Numbered from the stretch's first letter, positions 16,111-29,187 are shown. The stretch: 64,000 bases of DNA from Streptomyces sp. GS7 (GCF_009834125.1 NZ_CP047146.1:8462501-8526500); one strand, 5' to 3'. A program made the numbers and translations. The notes: a model not told the origin generated them from the letters alone.

Positions 16111-17961
16111 TCAGCCCAGCCGGCTCACGTCCCGCACCGCGCCCTTGTCCGCGCTGGTCGCCATGGCGGCGTACGCGCGCAGGGCGGCCGAGACCTTGCG
16201 GTCGCGGTTCTTCGGGGCGTAGACGCCGCCGAGGGCCTCGCGGCGGGTGGCCAACTCCTCGTCGCTGACGAGGAGTTCGATCGAGCGGTTGGGGATGTCG
16301 ATACGGATGCGGTCGCCGTCCTCGACGAGGGCGATCGTGCCACCGGAGGCCGCCTCGGGCGAGGCGTGGCCGATGGAGAGGCCGGACGTACCGCCGGAGA
16401 AGCGGCCGTCGGTGACCAGGGCGCACGCCTTGCCCAGGCCGCGGCCCTTGAGGAACGACGTCGGGTAGAGCATCTCCTGCATGCCGGGGCCGCCCTTGGG
16501 GCCCTCGTAGCGGATGACGACGACGTCGCCCTCTTTGATCTGCTTGGTGAGGATCTTGTCGACGGCCTCGTCCTGGGACTCGCAGACCACCGCGGGGCCC
16601 TCGAAGGTCCAGATGGACTCGTCGACGCCGGCGGTCTTCACCACGCAGCCGTCGGCCGCGATGTTGCCCTTGAGGACGGCCAGGCCGCCGTCCTTGGAGT
16701 AGGCGTGTTCGGTGGAGCGGATGCAGCCGCCGGCGGCGTCCACGTCCAGCGTCTCCCAGCGCTCGGACTGCGAGAAGGCGGTGGCCGAGCGCTTGCAGCC
16801 GGGGGCCGCGTGCCACAGCTCGACGGCCTCGGCGGACGGCGAACCCCCGCGCACGTCCCAGGTCTTGAGCCACTCGGCGAGGGTGGCGGAGTGGACCGAG
16901 TGGACGTCCTCGTCGAGCATGCCGCCGCGGTACAGCTCGCCGAGGATGGCGGGGATGCCGCCGGCGCGGTGCACGTCCTCCATGTAGTACGTGCCGCCGG
17001 GGGCGACGTTCGGGGCGACCTTGGCCAGGCACGGGACGCGGCGGGAGACCGCGTCGATGTCCTTGAGGTCGTAGTCCAGGCCGGCCTCCTGGGCGGCGGC
17101 CAGGAGGTGCAGGATCGTGTTGGTCGAGCCGCCCATGGCGATGTCGAGGGCCATGGCGTTCTCGAAGGCGGCGCGGGTGGCGATGTTGCGCGGGAGGACG
17201 GACTCGTCGCCGTCCTCGTAGTAGCGCTTGGTGATCTCGACGACCGTGCGGCCGGCGTTCTCGTAGAGCGCGCGGCGGGCGGTGTGGGTGGCCAGGACCG
17301 AGCCGTTGCCGGGGAGGGACAGGCCGATGGCCTCGGTCAGGCAGTTCATCGAGTTGGCGGTGAACATGCCGGAACAGGAACCGCAGGTGGGGCAGGCGTT
17401 CTCCTCGATGCGGAGGACGTCCTCGTCGGAGACGCTGTCGTTGACCGAGTCGACGATGGCGTTGATCAGGTCGAGCTTGCGGACCGTGCCGTCGACCAGG
17501 GTGGCCTGTCCGGCCTCCATCGGGCCGCCGGAGACGAAGACCACCGGGATGTTCAGGCGCATCGCGGCCATCAGCATGCCCGGGGTGATCTTGTCGCAGT
17601 TGGAGATGCAGATCAGCGCGTCGGCGCAGTGTGCCTCGACCATGTACTCCACCGAGTCCGCGATCAGGTCGCGGGAGGGGAGGGAGTACAGCATGCCGCC
17701 GTGGCCCATCGCGATGCCGTCGTCGACCGCGATGGTGTTGAACTCGCGGGGGACGGCGCCCGCGGCCCGGATGGCGTCGGAGACGATCCGGCCGACGGGG
17801 GCGAGGTGGGTGTGGCCGGGCACGAACTCCGTGAAGGAGTTGGCGACCGCGACGATCGGCTTACCGATGTCCTCGCTCGCTACGCCCGAGGCCCGCATAA
17901 GGGCGCGGGCGCCCGCCATGTTGCGGCCATGGGTAACGGTGCGGGACCTCAGCTCGGGCAC
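16111..17961 (-). CDS. ilvD: Dihydroxy-acid dehydratase
   Basis: Iron-sulfur enzyme of valine, leucine and isoleucine synthesis that dehydrates dihydroxy-acids to 2-keto acids. The product is 616 aa, the usual length. It opens [25 protein letters not shown] and shows [28 protein letters not shown] (Fe-S ligands) and [15 protein letters not shown]. The GTG at 17961 with GGGAGTG upstream gives the family N-terminus; the frame extends 11 codons further. Monocistronic, with a strong terminator. Confidence 0.97.
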   Translation of the reverse strand: MPELRSRTVTHGRNMAGARALMRASGVASEDIGKPIVAVANSFTEFVPGHTHLAPVGRIVSDAIRAAGAVPREFNTIAVDDGIAMGHGGMLYSLPSRDLIADSVEYMVEAHCADALICISNCDKITPGMLMAAMRLNIPVVFVSGGPMEAGQATLVDGTVRKLDLINAIVDSVNDSVSDEDVLRIEENACPTCGSCSGMFTANSMNCLTEAIGLSLPGNGSVLATHTARRALYENAGRTVVEITKRYYEDGDESVLPRNIATRAAFENAMALDIAMGGSTNTILHLLAAAQEAGLDYDLKDIDAVSRRVPCLAKVAPNVAPGGTYYMEDVHRAGGIPAILGELYRGGMLDEDVHSVHSATLAEWLKTWDVRGGSPSAEAVELWHAAPGCKRSATAFSQSERWETLDVDAAGGCIRSTEHAYSKDGGLAVLKGNIAADGCVVKTAGVDESIWTFEGPAVVCESQDEAVDKILTKQIKEGDVVVIRYEGPKGGPGMQEMLYPTSFLKGRGLGKACALVTDGRFSGGTSGLSIGHASPEAASGGTIALVEDGDRIRIDIPNRSIELLVSDEELATRREALGGVYAPKNRDRKVSAALRAYAAMATSADKGAVRDVSRLG

Positions 17962-18157
17962 GATGGTCACTCCCTCGGGATTCGGGATACGCACGTCGGG
18001 ATACGTACGTACAGCAGTGGCGCCATACAGCAGCTGATCCCGAGATTACGCTCTTGATCCAAGATCCGGACACCGACTCCGGGATGTGAGATGCCCGACC
18101 GGAGTGCGGACGGCGGCGGTGTGGGCGCCCGGCCGCGGGGCGTACGCCCCGTCCGCC

Positions 18158-18901
18158 CTACGACTGGGTCAGGTACCGCTGGAGCGTCGGGGCGACCATC
18201 GCCACGATCTCCTCCAGGTCCGCGGACGCCATCGGCTCCATCTTGACCAGGTACCGCAGCATGGCGATGCCGATGAGATGGCTCGCCGCCAGCTGGACCC
18301 TGAACTCCGGGTCGGGGACGTGCAGTTCGCCCGCCACCCGGTGGAGCAGCCGGCGTTCGACCAGCCCGCGCAGCACCGCCGCCGCGGTGTCGTTGGTCAG
18401 CGCCGAGCGCATGATGGCCAGCAGCGGCGGCCGGCTGACCGGGTTCTCCCAGACGCCGAACATGAAGCGGGCCATCCGCTCGCCCACGCCCGCCTCGTCG
18501 CCGCCCGCGAGGGCGTCCGGCATGGTCAGCGCGGGCGCGAAGGACAGCTCGATGGCCGCCGCGAAGACCTGCTCCTTGGTTCCGAAGTAGTGGTGCACCA
18601 GCGCCGCGTCCACCCCGGCCGCCTTGCCGATGCCGCGGACCGAGGTCTTGTCGTAGCCGCGCTCGGCGAACTCCGTACGGGCCGCGGCGAGGATCTGCTC
18701 CCGGGTGCCGGGCCCCTCGGCCGCCTCGGTACGGGCCGGCCGGCCCCGGCCCCGGCGGCGGCGCGGGGCGGTGTCGGCGGTGTGAGCGGTGTCCGTGGCG
18801 TGTGCGGTGTCCGTGGCGTCTGAGGTGTCCCCGCCCGGCCGCCCTGAACTGCTCGCCTGTCCGGAACCACCGGAGTGGTGCGTCCGCCCGGGACCGCTCA
18901 C
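18158..18901 (-). CDS. TetR-family regulator
   Basis: 247 aa. A disordered N-terminus with Ser/Gly and a repeated [15 protein letters not shown] stretch (encoded by an 18-bp tandem repeat near 18780-18830) precedes an Arg-rich patch and the TetR HTH (about residues 68-115: [33 protein letters not shown] then [11 protein letters not shown]). The C-terminal ligand domain is of the TetR_C type found in many actinobacteria. Its GTG overlaps the TIM-barrel gene's stop (GTGA), so the two are coupled. Target unknown. Confidence 0.88.
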   Translation of the reverse strand: MSGPGRTHHSGGSGQASSSGRPGGDTSDATDTAHATDTAHTADTAPRRRRGRGRPARTEAAEGPGTREQILAAARTEFAERGYDKTSVRGIGKAAGVDAALVHHYFGTKEQVFAAAIELSFAPALTMPDALAGGDEAGVGERMARFMFGVWENPVSRPPLLAIMRSALTNDTAAAVLRGLVERRLLHRVAGELHVPDPEFRVQLAASHLIGIAMLRYLVKMEPMASADLEEIVAMVAPTLQRYLTQS

Positions 18902-19722
18902 TTGCCCGGCACCCAGGTCGGCGACGCCAGGTGCAGCCGCGTGAAGGCCAGCGCCTCGGCGAGGTCGGCCTCGCGTTCGGCGGCGGACATCGCCCGGCGG
19001 GTGTTGACCTCGACGACGACATGGCCGTCGAAGCCGTTGGCGGCCAGCCGCTCCAGCAGCTCCGCGCACGGCTGGCTGCCGCGCCCCGGCACCAGGTGCT
19101 CGTCCTTGGCGGAGCCGTTGCCGTCCGCGAGGTGGACGTGGGCCAGCCGGTCGCCCATCCGCGCCGCCATCTCCAGCGCGTCATGGCGCGCGGTGGCGGT
19201 GTGCGAGAGGTCGACGGTGAAGTGCCGGTAGTCGTCGTTGGTGGGGTCCCAGTCCGGGGCGTACGCCAGCATCTCGCGGTCGCGGTAGCGCCAGGGGTAC
19301 ATGTTCTCCACGGCGAACCGGACGTCGGTCTCGCTCGCCATCCGCCAGACGCCGCGGACGAACTCCCGGGCGTAGTTGCGCTGCCAACGGAACGGCGGGT
19401 GCACCACCACCGTGGAGGCGCCCAGCTTCTCCGCGGCCTGCCGGGCCCGCTGGAGCTTGACCCAGGGGTCGGTGGACCACACCCGCTGGGTGATCAGCAG
19501 GCAGGGCGCGTGCACCGCCAGCACCGGTACCCCGTGGTAGTCCGAGAGCCGGCGCAGCGCCTCTATGTCCTGGCTGACCGGGTCGGTCCAGACCATGACC
19601 TCGACGCCGTCGTAGCCCAGGCGCGCGGCGATCTCGAAGGCCGTCGCCGTCGACTCCGGATAGACCGAAGCCGTGGACAGCGCGACCTTCGCATCGGGAA
19701 TGCGCACCACAGGCTCTGTCAC
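18898..19722 (-). CDS. Xylose isomerase-like TIM-barrel protein
   Basis: 274 aa, AP-endonuclease-2/sugar phosphate isomerase-epimerase family. Metal-ligand-type segments are visible: [13 protein letters not shown] [42 protein letters not shown] and VVVEVNTR, in the order expected for barrel strands. The substrate cannot be predicted. GTG start. Coupled to the TetR gene downstream by a 4-bp overlap. Confidence 0.85.
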   Translation of the reverse strand: MTEPVVRIPDAKVALSTASVYPESTATAFEIAARLGYDGVEVMVWTDPVSQDIEALRRLSDYHGVPVLAVHAPCLLITQRVWSTDPWVKLQRARQAAEKLGASTVVVHPPFRWQRNYAREFVRGVWRMASETDVRFAVENMYPWRYRDREMLAYAPDWDPTNDDYRHFTVDLSHTATARHDALEMAARMGDRLAHVHLADGNGSAKDEHLVPGRGSQPCAELLERLAANGFDGHVVVEVNTRRAMSAAEREADLAEALAFTRLHLASPTWVPGK

Positions 19723-21889
<2,167 letters not shown>

Positions 21890-21910
21890 CCGTTCCGCCG
21901 CGGCGCCGGC

Positions 21911-23743
21911 TCAGCGGGGCGGGCGGGGGGTGTGCGAAGGGACGGGCCCACCCGGCGCCGAGGGGCCGGGCCCGCCCGCCTGCGTGGTCGGACGCCCGGT
22001 CGCATCCTGGGTCGGCCGCGCGGTCGGGTTCGCCGTCGGTCCCGGATACGTCGGCGTCGGGGACGGCGCCGGCTGCTGCGTCGGAGTGGGACGGCCGGGG
22101 CCCGGCGCCGGATGCGGCGGTGCCGGGGTGGGGCCGCCGGGCGAGGGGCGGCCCGGCCCCGGAGCGGGCTCGGTCACCCCACGGCCCTCCAGCGCGACGA
22201 CGGTGCCGCCCGGCTCGATGGCGATCTTGGACTTCCAGTGCCCCTCGGGCTCCCGGTCGTGGTCGACGTACACCGTGATCTTCGTGGTCTGGCCCGGCTG
22301 CAGCTCCCCCGCCGTATGGCTCATCTGGAGCCAGGGCGCTGCCGCCGCCGCCCGCCAGCGCACCGGCGAGCGGCCCGAGGCCCGGATCGTGATGACCGTC
22401 GTCCCGGCGGCGGGCTGCGCGTCGACGGTCAGCCGCCCCGGCCCCCGCTCCTCCCGGTCGGCCGGCGGCGTCGGGCCGCTGTCCGGGCCCGCCACCTCGA
22501 CGGACACGTCGGGCGTCCAGTCGCCGGCCGTCATACCGCGCCGCGGGGTCGTGGGACGGGCGTTGCCGGCGTTCTCGTAGCGGCGGCCGTCGAACCGGGC
22601 GGCGGCGTCCGGATCGGCCTCCGTGCCGTTGGCCGCCACCGTCGTGGCGTCCGTCTCGCCGGTCTCCGGGGCGCCGCGGTAGGCCGCCCACAGAGCGAGC
22701 ACCGGCGCCGCCAGCACCGTCGCCACGACCGTGGTGGTCAGCGCCCGGCTGCGCAGTCGGCGGCGCCGCGCGACCCGGTCCGTGGGGCCTACCGGGAATC
22801 CGTTGCGGCCGTAGCGAGGAGAACCGTTTGCTCCACCGTGCCGGCCGCCGGCCGCCGCCGCGGTCGCGCCCGGCACCCCCTCCGCCCGTCCCGACCGGGA
22901 CTTCAGGGCCGCCGCCAGCGCCGCGAACACCGCCTCGTGCTCAGCGCCGACCAGCGGCAGCGCGCCCTGGTCGGCGGGCGCGGTGCCCGGCCAGGGCCCG
23001 GCGGCGGTGGCCCGCTCGGCGGTCCGCCGGCACTCGGCGCAGTCGTCGACATGGCGCACCAGCTCCCGGCGGAGCGCCGCGCCCAGCAGCATCTGGCTGT
23101 CCCCGGCCAGTCGGCCCACGTCCGGACATCGCCCGAACTCGACGACGGCCAGCGCCGCCCGGGTCCGCTCGACCTCGCAGGACGCGGCGGCCAGCAGCGC
23201 GCGGGTGGCGGCCGGTTCGGCGCCGAGCACCGCGGCGACCTCGTCGGGCGACAGCCGGTGGCGCACCGAGAGCTCCAGCGCCTCGCGCTGCTCGGGCGTG
23301 GTCCCGGCGGCCTCCGGCCAGGCCAGCACGGCCAGTTCCCGCCGGCGCTCCTGCTCCTGCTCCGGCCCCTCGCCGGGCGGGGCCGCGGGTTCCTGGCCGG
23401 CCTCGGCGAGCCGGCGCAGGCACGCCCAGCGGGCGAGGGCGTAGAGCCAGGGGCCGTAGAGGCCGGCGTCGCCGGGGCACCGACCGTGCTGCCGCTCGGC
23501 GAGCGCCAGCGCCTCGCCGAGCACCGCGGTGGCCGCGTCGTGCTCGCACAGCACGGACAGGCAGTAGGTGAACAGCCCGTCCAGATACGGCTCGTAGCGG
23601 TCCTGGCGGGCCTCGTGCCGCCGCTGTGTGTCGCGGTTCCGGCGGATCCCGCGGTCCTGTTCGTCGGGTCGGCGCGGCGCCGGGCCGCGCGACCGGTGTG
23701 CGCCGGTGGTGTGCGTAGGGTGCTCGGGCCTGCTGCTCATCAC
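21911..23743 (-). CDS. Sigma-factor-like/zinc-finger membrane protein with BACON domain
   Basis: 610-aa mosaic. Residues about 45-215 resemble ECF sigma regions 2 and 4 (FTYCLSVLCEHDAATAVLGEALALAERQ; TPEQREALELSVRHRLSPDEVAAVLG). An anti-sigma-type zinc finger follows (HVDDCAECRR), then one membrane helix (about 340-360), an extracellular BACON-type beta domain (about 430-520) and a Pro/Thr-rich tail of about 85 residues. It looks like sigma and anti-sigma modules fused in one membrane protein. Start may be GTG 23743 or ATG 23740. Function unknown. Confidence 0.75.
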   Translation of the reverse strand: MMSSRPEHPTHTTGAHRSRGPAPRRPDEQDRGIRRNRDTQRRHEARQDRYEPYLDGLFTYCLSVLCEHDAATAVLGEALALAERQHGRCPGDAGLYGPWLYALARWACLRRLAEAGQEPAAPPGEGPEQEQERRRELAVLAWPEAAGTTPEQREALELSVRHRLSPDEVAAVLGAEPAATRALLAAASCEVERTRAALAVVEFGRCPDVGRLAGDSQMLLGAALRRELVRHVDDCAECRRTAERATAAGPWPGTAPADQGALPLVGAEHEAVFAALAAALKSRSGRAEGVPGATAAAAGGRHGGANGSPRYGRNGFPVGPTDRVARRRRLRSRALTTTVVATVLAAPVLALWAAYRGAPETGETDATTVAANGTEADPDAAARFDGRRYENAGNARPTTPRRGMTAGDWTPDVSVEVAGPDSGPTPPADREERGPGRLTVDAQPAAGTTVITIRASGRSPVRWRAAAAAPWLQMSHTAGELQPGQTTKITVYVDHDREPEGHWKSKIAIEPGGTVVALEGRGVTEPAPGPGRPSPGGPTPAPPHPAPGPGRPTPTQQPAPSPTPTYPGPTANPTARPTQDATGRPTTQAGGPGPSAPGGPVPSHTPRPPR

Positions 23744-23770
23744 CCCGGCGACGGTAGGCGGATGATGCAG

Positions 23771-23797
23771 CCGGTCTCGCTTGGCGAGACCGGTTTT
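23771..23797 (+). terminator. Hairpin with T-tail in a divergent intergenic region
   Basis: CCGGTCTCGC (23771-23780) pairs exactly with GCGAGACCGG (23784-23793) around a 3-nt loop and is followed on the plus strand by TTTT. It fits a Rho-independent terminator reading toward radA, yet no plus-strand gene precedes it closely. It may instead act as an operator for the minus-strand gene that starts 28 bp away. Confidence 0.55.
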
Positions 23798-23938
23798 AAC
23801 CCGTACGGGTGACCATCTCCCTCAAAAGGGGACACAAATCTGCTATTCGGCCCCCGAGCGCGCTCGGCGCACGCCGCCCGGTCGGCGCAACTGCCGCCGA
23901 CCCCGCCCGCTGTCACACCCCGCCGCTACGGTTGCGTC

Positions 23939-25351
23939 ATGGCAACTCGCAAATCGTCGGCCAAGGAGCGCCCGTCGTATCGCTGCAAGGAGTGCGGCTG
24001 GACCACCGCGAAGTGGCTCGGCCGCTGCCCGGAGTGCCAGGCGTGGGGCACGGTCGAGGAGTTCGGCGGCGCCCCCGCGGTGCGCACCACCGCCCCCGGC
24101 CGGGTCACCACCGCCGCGCTGCCCATCGGCCAGGTCGACGGCAGGCAGGCCGCCGCCCGCTCCACCGGCGTGCCCGAGCTGGACCGCGTCCTGGGCGGCG
24201 GGCTGGTCCCGGGCGCGGTGGTGCTGCTGGCCGGTGAACCCGGTGTCGGCAAGTCCACGCTCCTGCTGGACGTCGCCGCCAAGGCCGCCTCCGGCAGCCA
24301 CCGCACGCTCTATGTGACCGGCGAGGAGTCCGCGAGCCAGGTCCGGCTGCGCGCCGACCGCATCGGGGCCCTCGACGAGGACCTCTATCTGGCCGCCGAG
24401 ACCGACCTCTCCGCCGTCCTCGGCCATCTGGACACGGTCAAGCCCTCGCTGCTCGTCCTGGACTCCGTGCAGACTGTCGCCTCCCCCGAGATCGACGGCG
24501 CCCCCGGCGGGATGGCCCAGGTCCGCGAGGTCGCCGGCGCCCTGATCCGGGCCTCCAAGGAGCGCGGCATGTCGACGCTCCTGGTCGGCCACGTCACCAA
24601 GGACGGCGCCATCGCCGGCCCCCGCCTCCTGGAGCACCTGGTCGACGTCGTGCTGCATTTCGAGGGCGACCGGCACGCCCGGCTCCGCCTCGTCCGCGGC
24701 GTCAAGAACCGCTACGGCACGACCGACGAGGTCGGCTGCTTCGAGCTGCACGACGAGGGCATCACCGGGCTCGCCGACCCCTCCGGCCTCTTCCTGACCC
24801 GCCGCGACGAGCCGGTGCCCGGGACGTGCCTGACGGTCACCCTGGAGGGCCGCCGCCCGCTGGTCGCCGAGGTCCAGGCGCTGACCGTCGACTCGCAGAT
24901 CCCCTCCCCGCGGCGGACCACCTCCGGCCTGGAGACCTCCCGGGTCTCGATGATGCTCGCCGTCCTGGAGCAGCGCGGCCGGATCAGCGCCCTGGGCAAG
25001 CGCGACATCTACAGCGCGACGGTCGGCGGCGTGAAGCTCTCCGAGCCGGCCGCCGACCTCGCCGTGGCGCTCGCCCTGGCCAGCGCCGCCAGCGACACCC
25101 CGCTGCCGAAGAACCTGGTCGCCATCGGCGAGGTCGGCCTGGCCGGCGAGGTGCGGCGGGTCACCGGCGTCCAGCGCCGCCTCTCGGAGGCCGCCCGGCT
25201 CGGCTTCACGCACGCCCTGGTCCCGGCGGATCCGGGCAAGATCCCCGCCGGCATGCGGGTCCTGGAGGTCGCCGACGTCGGTCAGGCGCTGTCCGTGCTG
25301 CCCAAGCGGGTGCGCCGGGAGGCCCCGCGGGAGGAGGACGCGCGCCGGTAG
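23939..25351 (+). CDS. radA: DNA repair protein RadA/Sms
   Basis: RecA-related helicase-type protein that helps process recombination intermediates. The 470 aa include a C4 zinc finger ([25 protein letters not shown], residues about 14-40), Walker [10 protein letters not shown], the RadA-specific [11 protein letters not shown] motif and a C-terminal Lon-type domain with [13 protein letters not shown] start, normal length. Directly followed by disA, a conserved pairing: in Bacillus RadA binds and restrains DisA. Confidence 0.97.
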   Translation: MATRKSSAKERPSYRCKECGWTTAKWLGRCPECQAWGTVEEFGGAPAVRTTAPGRVTTAALPIGQVDGRQAAARSTGVPELDRVLGGGLVPGAVVLLAGEPGVGKSTLLLDVAAKAASGSHRTLYVTGEESASQVRLRADRIGALDEDLYLAAETDLSAVLGHLDTVKPSLLVLDSVQTVASPEIDGAPGGMAQVREVAGALIRASKERGMSTLLVGHVTKDGAIAGPRLLEHLVDVVLHFEGDRHARLRLVRGVKNRYGTTDEVGCFELHDEGITGLADPSGLFLTRRDEPVPGTCLTVTLEGRRPLVAEVQALTVDSQIPSPRRTTSGLETSRVSMMLAVLEQRGRISALGKRDIYSATVGGVKLSEPAADLAVALALASAASDTPLPKNLVAIGEVGLAGEVRRVTGVQRRLSEAARLGFTHALVPADPGKIPAGMRVLEVADVGQALSVLPKRVRREAPREEDARR

Positions 25352-25484
25352 ACTTTGCCCCGGTCTCGCCCGTCACCACCGTCTCACCGCCGGCTGCGTA
25401 GCTCCCAGATACCCTCGTTTGTACGCACCGCGGCAGCGGCCGGGCGGCCTGCGGACCGACAGATCCTTGCGACGGAGGAGTGCA

Positions 25485-26609
25485 GTGGCAGCCAACGACC
25501 GGGCATCGTCTCCCGGCAGGTCCGGAGGGAGCTCCGGCACCGAGAGCCTGATGCGCGCCTCGCTGAGCGCCGTCGCGCCCGGTACGGCCCTGCGGGACGG
25601 CCTGGAGCGCATCCTCCGGGGCAACACGGGCGGCCTGATCGTCCTCGGCTTCGACAAGACCGTCGAGTCCATGTGCACCGGCGGTTTCGCGCTGGACGTC
25701 GAGTTCAGCGCCACCCGCCTGCGCGAGCTGTGCAAGCTCGACGGCGCGCTGGTCCTCGACAAGGACATCACCAAGATCCTCCGCGCCGGCGTCCAGCTGG
25801 TCCCGGACGCCTCCATCCCCACCGAGGAGACCGGCACCCGCCACCGCACCGCCCAGCGGGTCTCCATCCAGACGAACTTCCCGGTGGTCTCGGTCAGCCA
25901 GTCCATGCGGCTGATCGCGCTCTACGTGGACGGTGAGCGGCGCGTCCTGGAGGAGTCCGCCGCGATCCTCTCCCGCGCCAACCAGGCGCTGGCCACCCTG
26001 GAGCGCTACAAGCTCCGCCTCGACGAGGTCGCCGGCACCCTCTCCGCCCTGGAGATCGAGGACCTGGTCACGGTCCGCGACGTCAGCGCCGTCGCCCAGC
26101 GCCTGGAGATGGTCCGCCGGATCGCCACCGAGATCGCCGAGTACGTCGTCGAACTGGGCACCGACGGCCGCCTGCTGGCCCTCCAGCTGGAGGAGCTGAT
26201 CGCCGGTGTGGAGCCGGAGCGCGAGCTGGTCGCCCGCGACTACGTCCCCGAGCCCACCGCCAAGCGCTCCCGCACGGTCGCCGAGGCGCTGGCCGACCTG
26301 GACGCGCTCAGCCACCCCGAGCTGCTCGAACTCCCCATAGTGGCCCGCGCGTTGGGCTACAGCGGCGCCCCCGAGACGCTGGACTCCGCGGTCTCCCCGC
26401 GCGGCTTCCGCCTGCTGGCGAAGGTCCCCCGGCTCCCCGGCACGGTCATCGACCGCCTCGTCGATCACTTCGGCGGCCTCCAGAAGCTCCTCGCCGCCAG
26501 CGTCGACGACCTCCAGGCGGTCGACGGCGTCGGCGAGACCCGCGCCCGCTCGGTCCGCGAGGGCCTGTCCCGGCTGGCGGAGTCGTCGATCCTGGAACGG
26601 TACGTCTAG
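25485..26609 (+). CDS. disA: DNA integrity scanning diadenylate cyclase
   Basis: Makes cyclic di-AMP from ATP while scanning DNA for branched structures. 374 aa: an N-terminal DAC domain with DGA (residues 86-88) and RHRTA (119-123), a helical spine and a C-terminal helix-hairpin-helix domain ([18 protein letters not shown]). The GTG at 25485 follows GGAGGAG (25474-25480). This is normally the only c-di-AMP synthase in Streptomyces, so it should set the level for the whole cell. Confidence 0.97.
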   Translation: MAANDRASSPGRSGGSSGTESLMRASLSAVAPGTALRDGLERILRGNTGGLIVLGFDKTVESMCTGGFALDVEFSATRLRELCKLDGALVLDKDITKILRAGVQLVPDASIPTEETGTRHRTAQRVSIQTNFPVVSVSQSMRLIALYVDGERRVLEESAAILSRANQALATLERYKLRLDEVAGTLSALEIEDLVTVRDVSAVAQRLEMVRRIATEIAEYVVELGTDGRLLALQLEELIAGVEPERELVARDYVPEPTAKRSRTVAEALADLDALSHPELLELPIVARALGYSGAPETLDSAVSPRGFRLLAKVPRLPGTVIDRLVDHFGGLQKLLAASVDDLQAVDGVGETRARSVREGLSRLAESSILERYV

Positions 26610-26664
26610 GGCCTTTCCGGCCGTGACCCGTCGGACGGGCCCCAGGACCCGTCACAGCGCCCGT

Positions 26665-26698
26665 ACGGCCCGTGGGAGGTGCCGCCTCCACGGGCCGT
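26665..26698. terminator. Terminator between disA and the epimerase gene
   Basis: ACGGCCCGTGGGAGG (26665-26679) pairs with CCTCCACGGGCCGT (26685-26698), with one bulged G and a 5-nt loop. Bidirectional, between convergent genes. Confidence 0.75.
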
Positions 26699-26722
26699 AG
26701 GGGTGTCTGCGGGCCCCGGCCC

Positions 26723-27709
26723 TCAGCGGCCCAGCACCGCCGCCTCCTTCTCCGCCGGCAGGCCCGGCACCGGCCGGTCCGGGCGGTGCGGCGCGACCCC
26801 GCCGATGCTCCGCAGCCACTCCCAGGTGTCGGCCACCGTCTCCACCACCGGCCGGCACCGCAGCCCCGCCGCCAGCGCCTTGGCGACGTCACCGCCGTGC
26901 ATCACGTCGTGGAGCTGCCCCGGCGGCAGCCAGACCGGCAGCTCCGTCCAGGGCTCGATGCCCGCCGCGAGGACGTCCTCCGGCGCGGTCCAGCACAGTT
27001 CGGCCGCGGAGCCGGTGACCCGCACACAGCTCTCCAGCAGCTCCCCCATCGTCGTGTGCCCGGACTCGCTCACCAGGTTGTACGGGCCGCCCCGCCCGTC
27101 CCGTACGGCGTCCAGGGTCCACTCCGCGAGGTCGCGGGCGTCGATGTACTGGAGGGGCAGCTCGCGCGGCCCCGGGGCGAGCACCGGCCCGCCGCGGGCG
27201 ATCCGGCCCAGCCACCACGGAAGCCGCCCGATGTTCTCGTACGGGCCGAGGATCAGCCCGGCGCGGACCAGCAGCGCCCGGTCCCCGAAGGCGTCGGTCG
27301 CGGCCACCTCGGCGCCCCGCTTGGCCGCGGCGTAGTCGTCGGCGTCGGTGGCGTCGGGCGAGCCGTCGACCAGCGGGGCCCGCTCGCTGATCCGGCAGGT
27401 GGGCGGATAGGCGTACACCGAGCCGGTGGAGACGTACGCGTACCGCCCGACCCGGTCGGCCAGCAGCCGGGCGGAGTCCCGCACCGCCGCGGGCGCCCCG
27501 CTCCAGGTGTCGACGACGGCGTCCCACCCGCCGTCCTTGAGGGCGGCGAGCCCGCCCTGTGCCGTCCGGTCGCCGTGCAGCACCGCGGCCCCGTCCGGCG
27601 CCGTATGCCGCCCGCGGTGGAACACCGTGACCTGCCAACCCCGCGCCAGCGCCGCCTCGGTGACCGCCCGGCCCACGAACTCCGTACCGCCCAGTATCAG
27701 TAGCTTCAT
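26723..27709 (-). CDS. NAD-dependent epimerase/dehydratase-type reductase
   Basis: 328-aa extended short-chain dehydrogenase fold. The nucleotide loop is LILGGTEFVGRAVTEAAL, of the GGTxFxG type, followed by VTVFHRGRH. The catalytic Tyr-x-x-x-Lys appears as YAAAK in DDYAAAKRGAEVAA. It resembles isoflavone-reductase/epimerase-like proteins of unknown substrate. The start at 27709 is fixed by the Rossmann strand. Convergent with disA. Confidence 0.85.
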   Translation of the reverse strand: MKLLILGGTEFVGRAVTEAALARGWQVTVFHRGRHTAPDGAAVLHGDRTAQGGLAALKDGGWDAVVDTWSGAPAAVRDSARLLADRVGRYAYVSTGSVYAYPPTCRISERAPLVDGSPDATDADDYAAAKRGAEVAATDAFGDRALLVRAGLILGPYENIGRLPWWLGRIARGGPVLAPGPRELPLQYIDARDLAEWTLDAVRDGRGGPYNLVSESGHTTMGELLESCVRVTGSAAELCWTAPEDVLAAGIEPWTELPVWLPPGQLHDVMHGGDVAKALAAGLRCRPVVETVADTWEWLRSIGGVAPHRPDRPVPGLPAEKEAAVLGR

Positions 27710-27885
27710 GACGGCGACTGTGCCGCAGCGGGCGCGGCCGGTACCAGCACCGCACGCTCTGAGCAGATTCCCTACGGGCGGAACTTGCGGAGCGCGGAGT
27801 TCCGGGCCGCGGGGGAGCGAGGGCAGGGGGCCGTGCGGCGGGTGCGCCGCCGGTCGGTCCTTCGCCCCGCCGGGCAGTCCTCGGG

Positions 27886-28740
27886 TCAGTCCTTCGCCAG
27901 GTCGAACGACGTCCGGGCCGCGGTCAGCCCCGGCACCTTCGCCTCGATGAGATACGTGCCGGCCGGCACCGCCGCCGCGCTCGGCGTCGCGCACTGCGGG
28001 CCGCTGGCCCGGCGGTCCCATGCGACGGTACGGGTCACCGAACCGCCGGCCGGCACCTGGAGCCAGGCCGGGCCGCCGGTCGACGGGCAGTCGCCGGAGG
28101 ACCACACCCGGTCGCCGCCCGAGCTGTCGCTGATGGTCAGCAGCGCCGCCTTGCGTCCGAGGTCCACCTTGCAGGCCGCGTCACCGGAGTTCTCCATCGT
28201 CAGCTCGAACTTCGGCCGGTCGTCGGGCGCGTAGGAGTCCTCGGTGCTGTGCACGGTCAACTTCACCGCGCCGGACGTGCAGTTGGGGACGGTGGGCCCC
28301 GCCGCCACGGCGTTGCTGCCGGTGCCCTCGCCGATCGGCGCCCAGCCGGAACCGGAGCCCGAACCGCCCGAACCGGAGCCGCCGCCGGCACCACCGCCGG
28401 ACGCGCCGCCCTTGCCGTCCGCCCCGGACCCGCCCCCGGCGGACCCGTCACCGGAACCGGAGTCCCCACCCGAACTCCCCCCGGAGCCCGACACATCGCG
28501 CCCGCCGGGCTTCTGGCTGATCGCGGGTCCGGTGGGCGCCGGCCCCGGCGTGATGGACGCCGCGGGGCCCGTTCCCTTCGCGCCCTTGCCCTCGTTGGCG
28601 GTGGTGGTGTCGCCGCCGCCCATGGTGAGGACCCACACGACCAGCGCGACCAGCAGCACGACGACGGCCAGCGCAACGGCCCTCCGCCGCCAGTAGATGG
28701 AGGACGGAAGCGGCCCGATCGGATTGCGCAGTGATCCCAC
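27886..28740 (-). CDS. Membrane-anchored protein with Gly/Ser stalk and beta domain
   Basis: 284 aa. One N-terminal helix (about residues 20-41), then a long Gly/Ser/Asp-rich linker (about 45-145) that would span the wall, then a beta-rich C-terminal domain with paired cysteines (VPNCTSG, DAACKVD, GDCPS, GPQCATP). The C-terminal part resembles BsuPI/DUF4232-like immunoglobulin-type folds, though I am not sure of the family. Probably a surface protein; function unknown. Confidence 0.75.
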   Translation of the reverse strand: MGSLRNPIGPLPSSIYWRRRAVALAVVVLLVALVVWVLTMGGGDTTTANEGKGAKGTGPAASITPGPAPTGPAISQKPGGRDVSGSGGSSGGDSGSGDGSAGGGSGADGKGGASGGGAGGGSGSGGSGSGSGWAPIGEGTGSNAVAAGPTVPNCTSGAVKLTVHSTEDSYAPDDRPKFELTMENSGDAACKVDLGRKAALLTISDSSGGDRVWSSGDCPSTGGPAWLQVPAGGSVTRTVAWDRRASGPQCATPSAAAVPAGTYLIEAKVPGLTAARTSFDLAKD

Positions 28741-29187
28741 GCGGAAACTCTACGAGAGATCCGTACCCGCACCGGCCAGTACCCGCCGCATCGGACTGCA
28801 ACTTTTCACATCATCGGTCCGCAGGGCGCCCCTTACATCGCCGCGCGCCCCCGCGGTCGCGCCCCCCGCGGCCACCGCGCCACCGGCCGCCCCGCCGCCC
28901 CGCCTTCACGTTCGACAGGTGCACCCGCACCCGTCTCCGCACACTCTCGGCCATGTCTGCGATATCTGACATAGCGTCAGAATTAGTCCACCGGACGCGA
29001 TTCCGTCCCCCCGTAGATCACCGACGCCGCCGCCCCCCCCCCGCTCGACACCACCGATCTCGCACACCGGACACCTGGCCGGATCCGCACCCCGACCGCC
29101 ACCGGCACCTCCGTCGGGCCACCGCTCGCGCCGCCACCGGACCCCGCTCGCACCGCGCCCGGCGCCCGCCCCTCCCCCAGGGACCGG
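28741..29187. other. 447-bp intergenic region with overlapping palindromes and a C10 run
   Basis: No gene is supported. Two overlapping inverted repeats lie at 28953-28980: ATGTC-N10-GACAT and CTGAC-N5-GTCAG. A run of ten C bases occupies 29033-29042. The region should carry the promoter of the stalk protein gene. Confidence 0.5.

Noticed and set aside
17962..18157. T-box or peptide attenuator for ilvD
   Set aside because: I found no leader peptide rich in branched-chain codons and no T-box sequence upstream of the gene.
29033..29042. Phase-variable C10 tract
   Set aside because: The run is outside any supported gene or recognised promoter, so slippage would have no clear effect.
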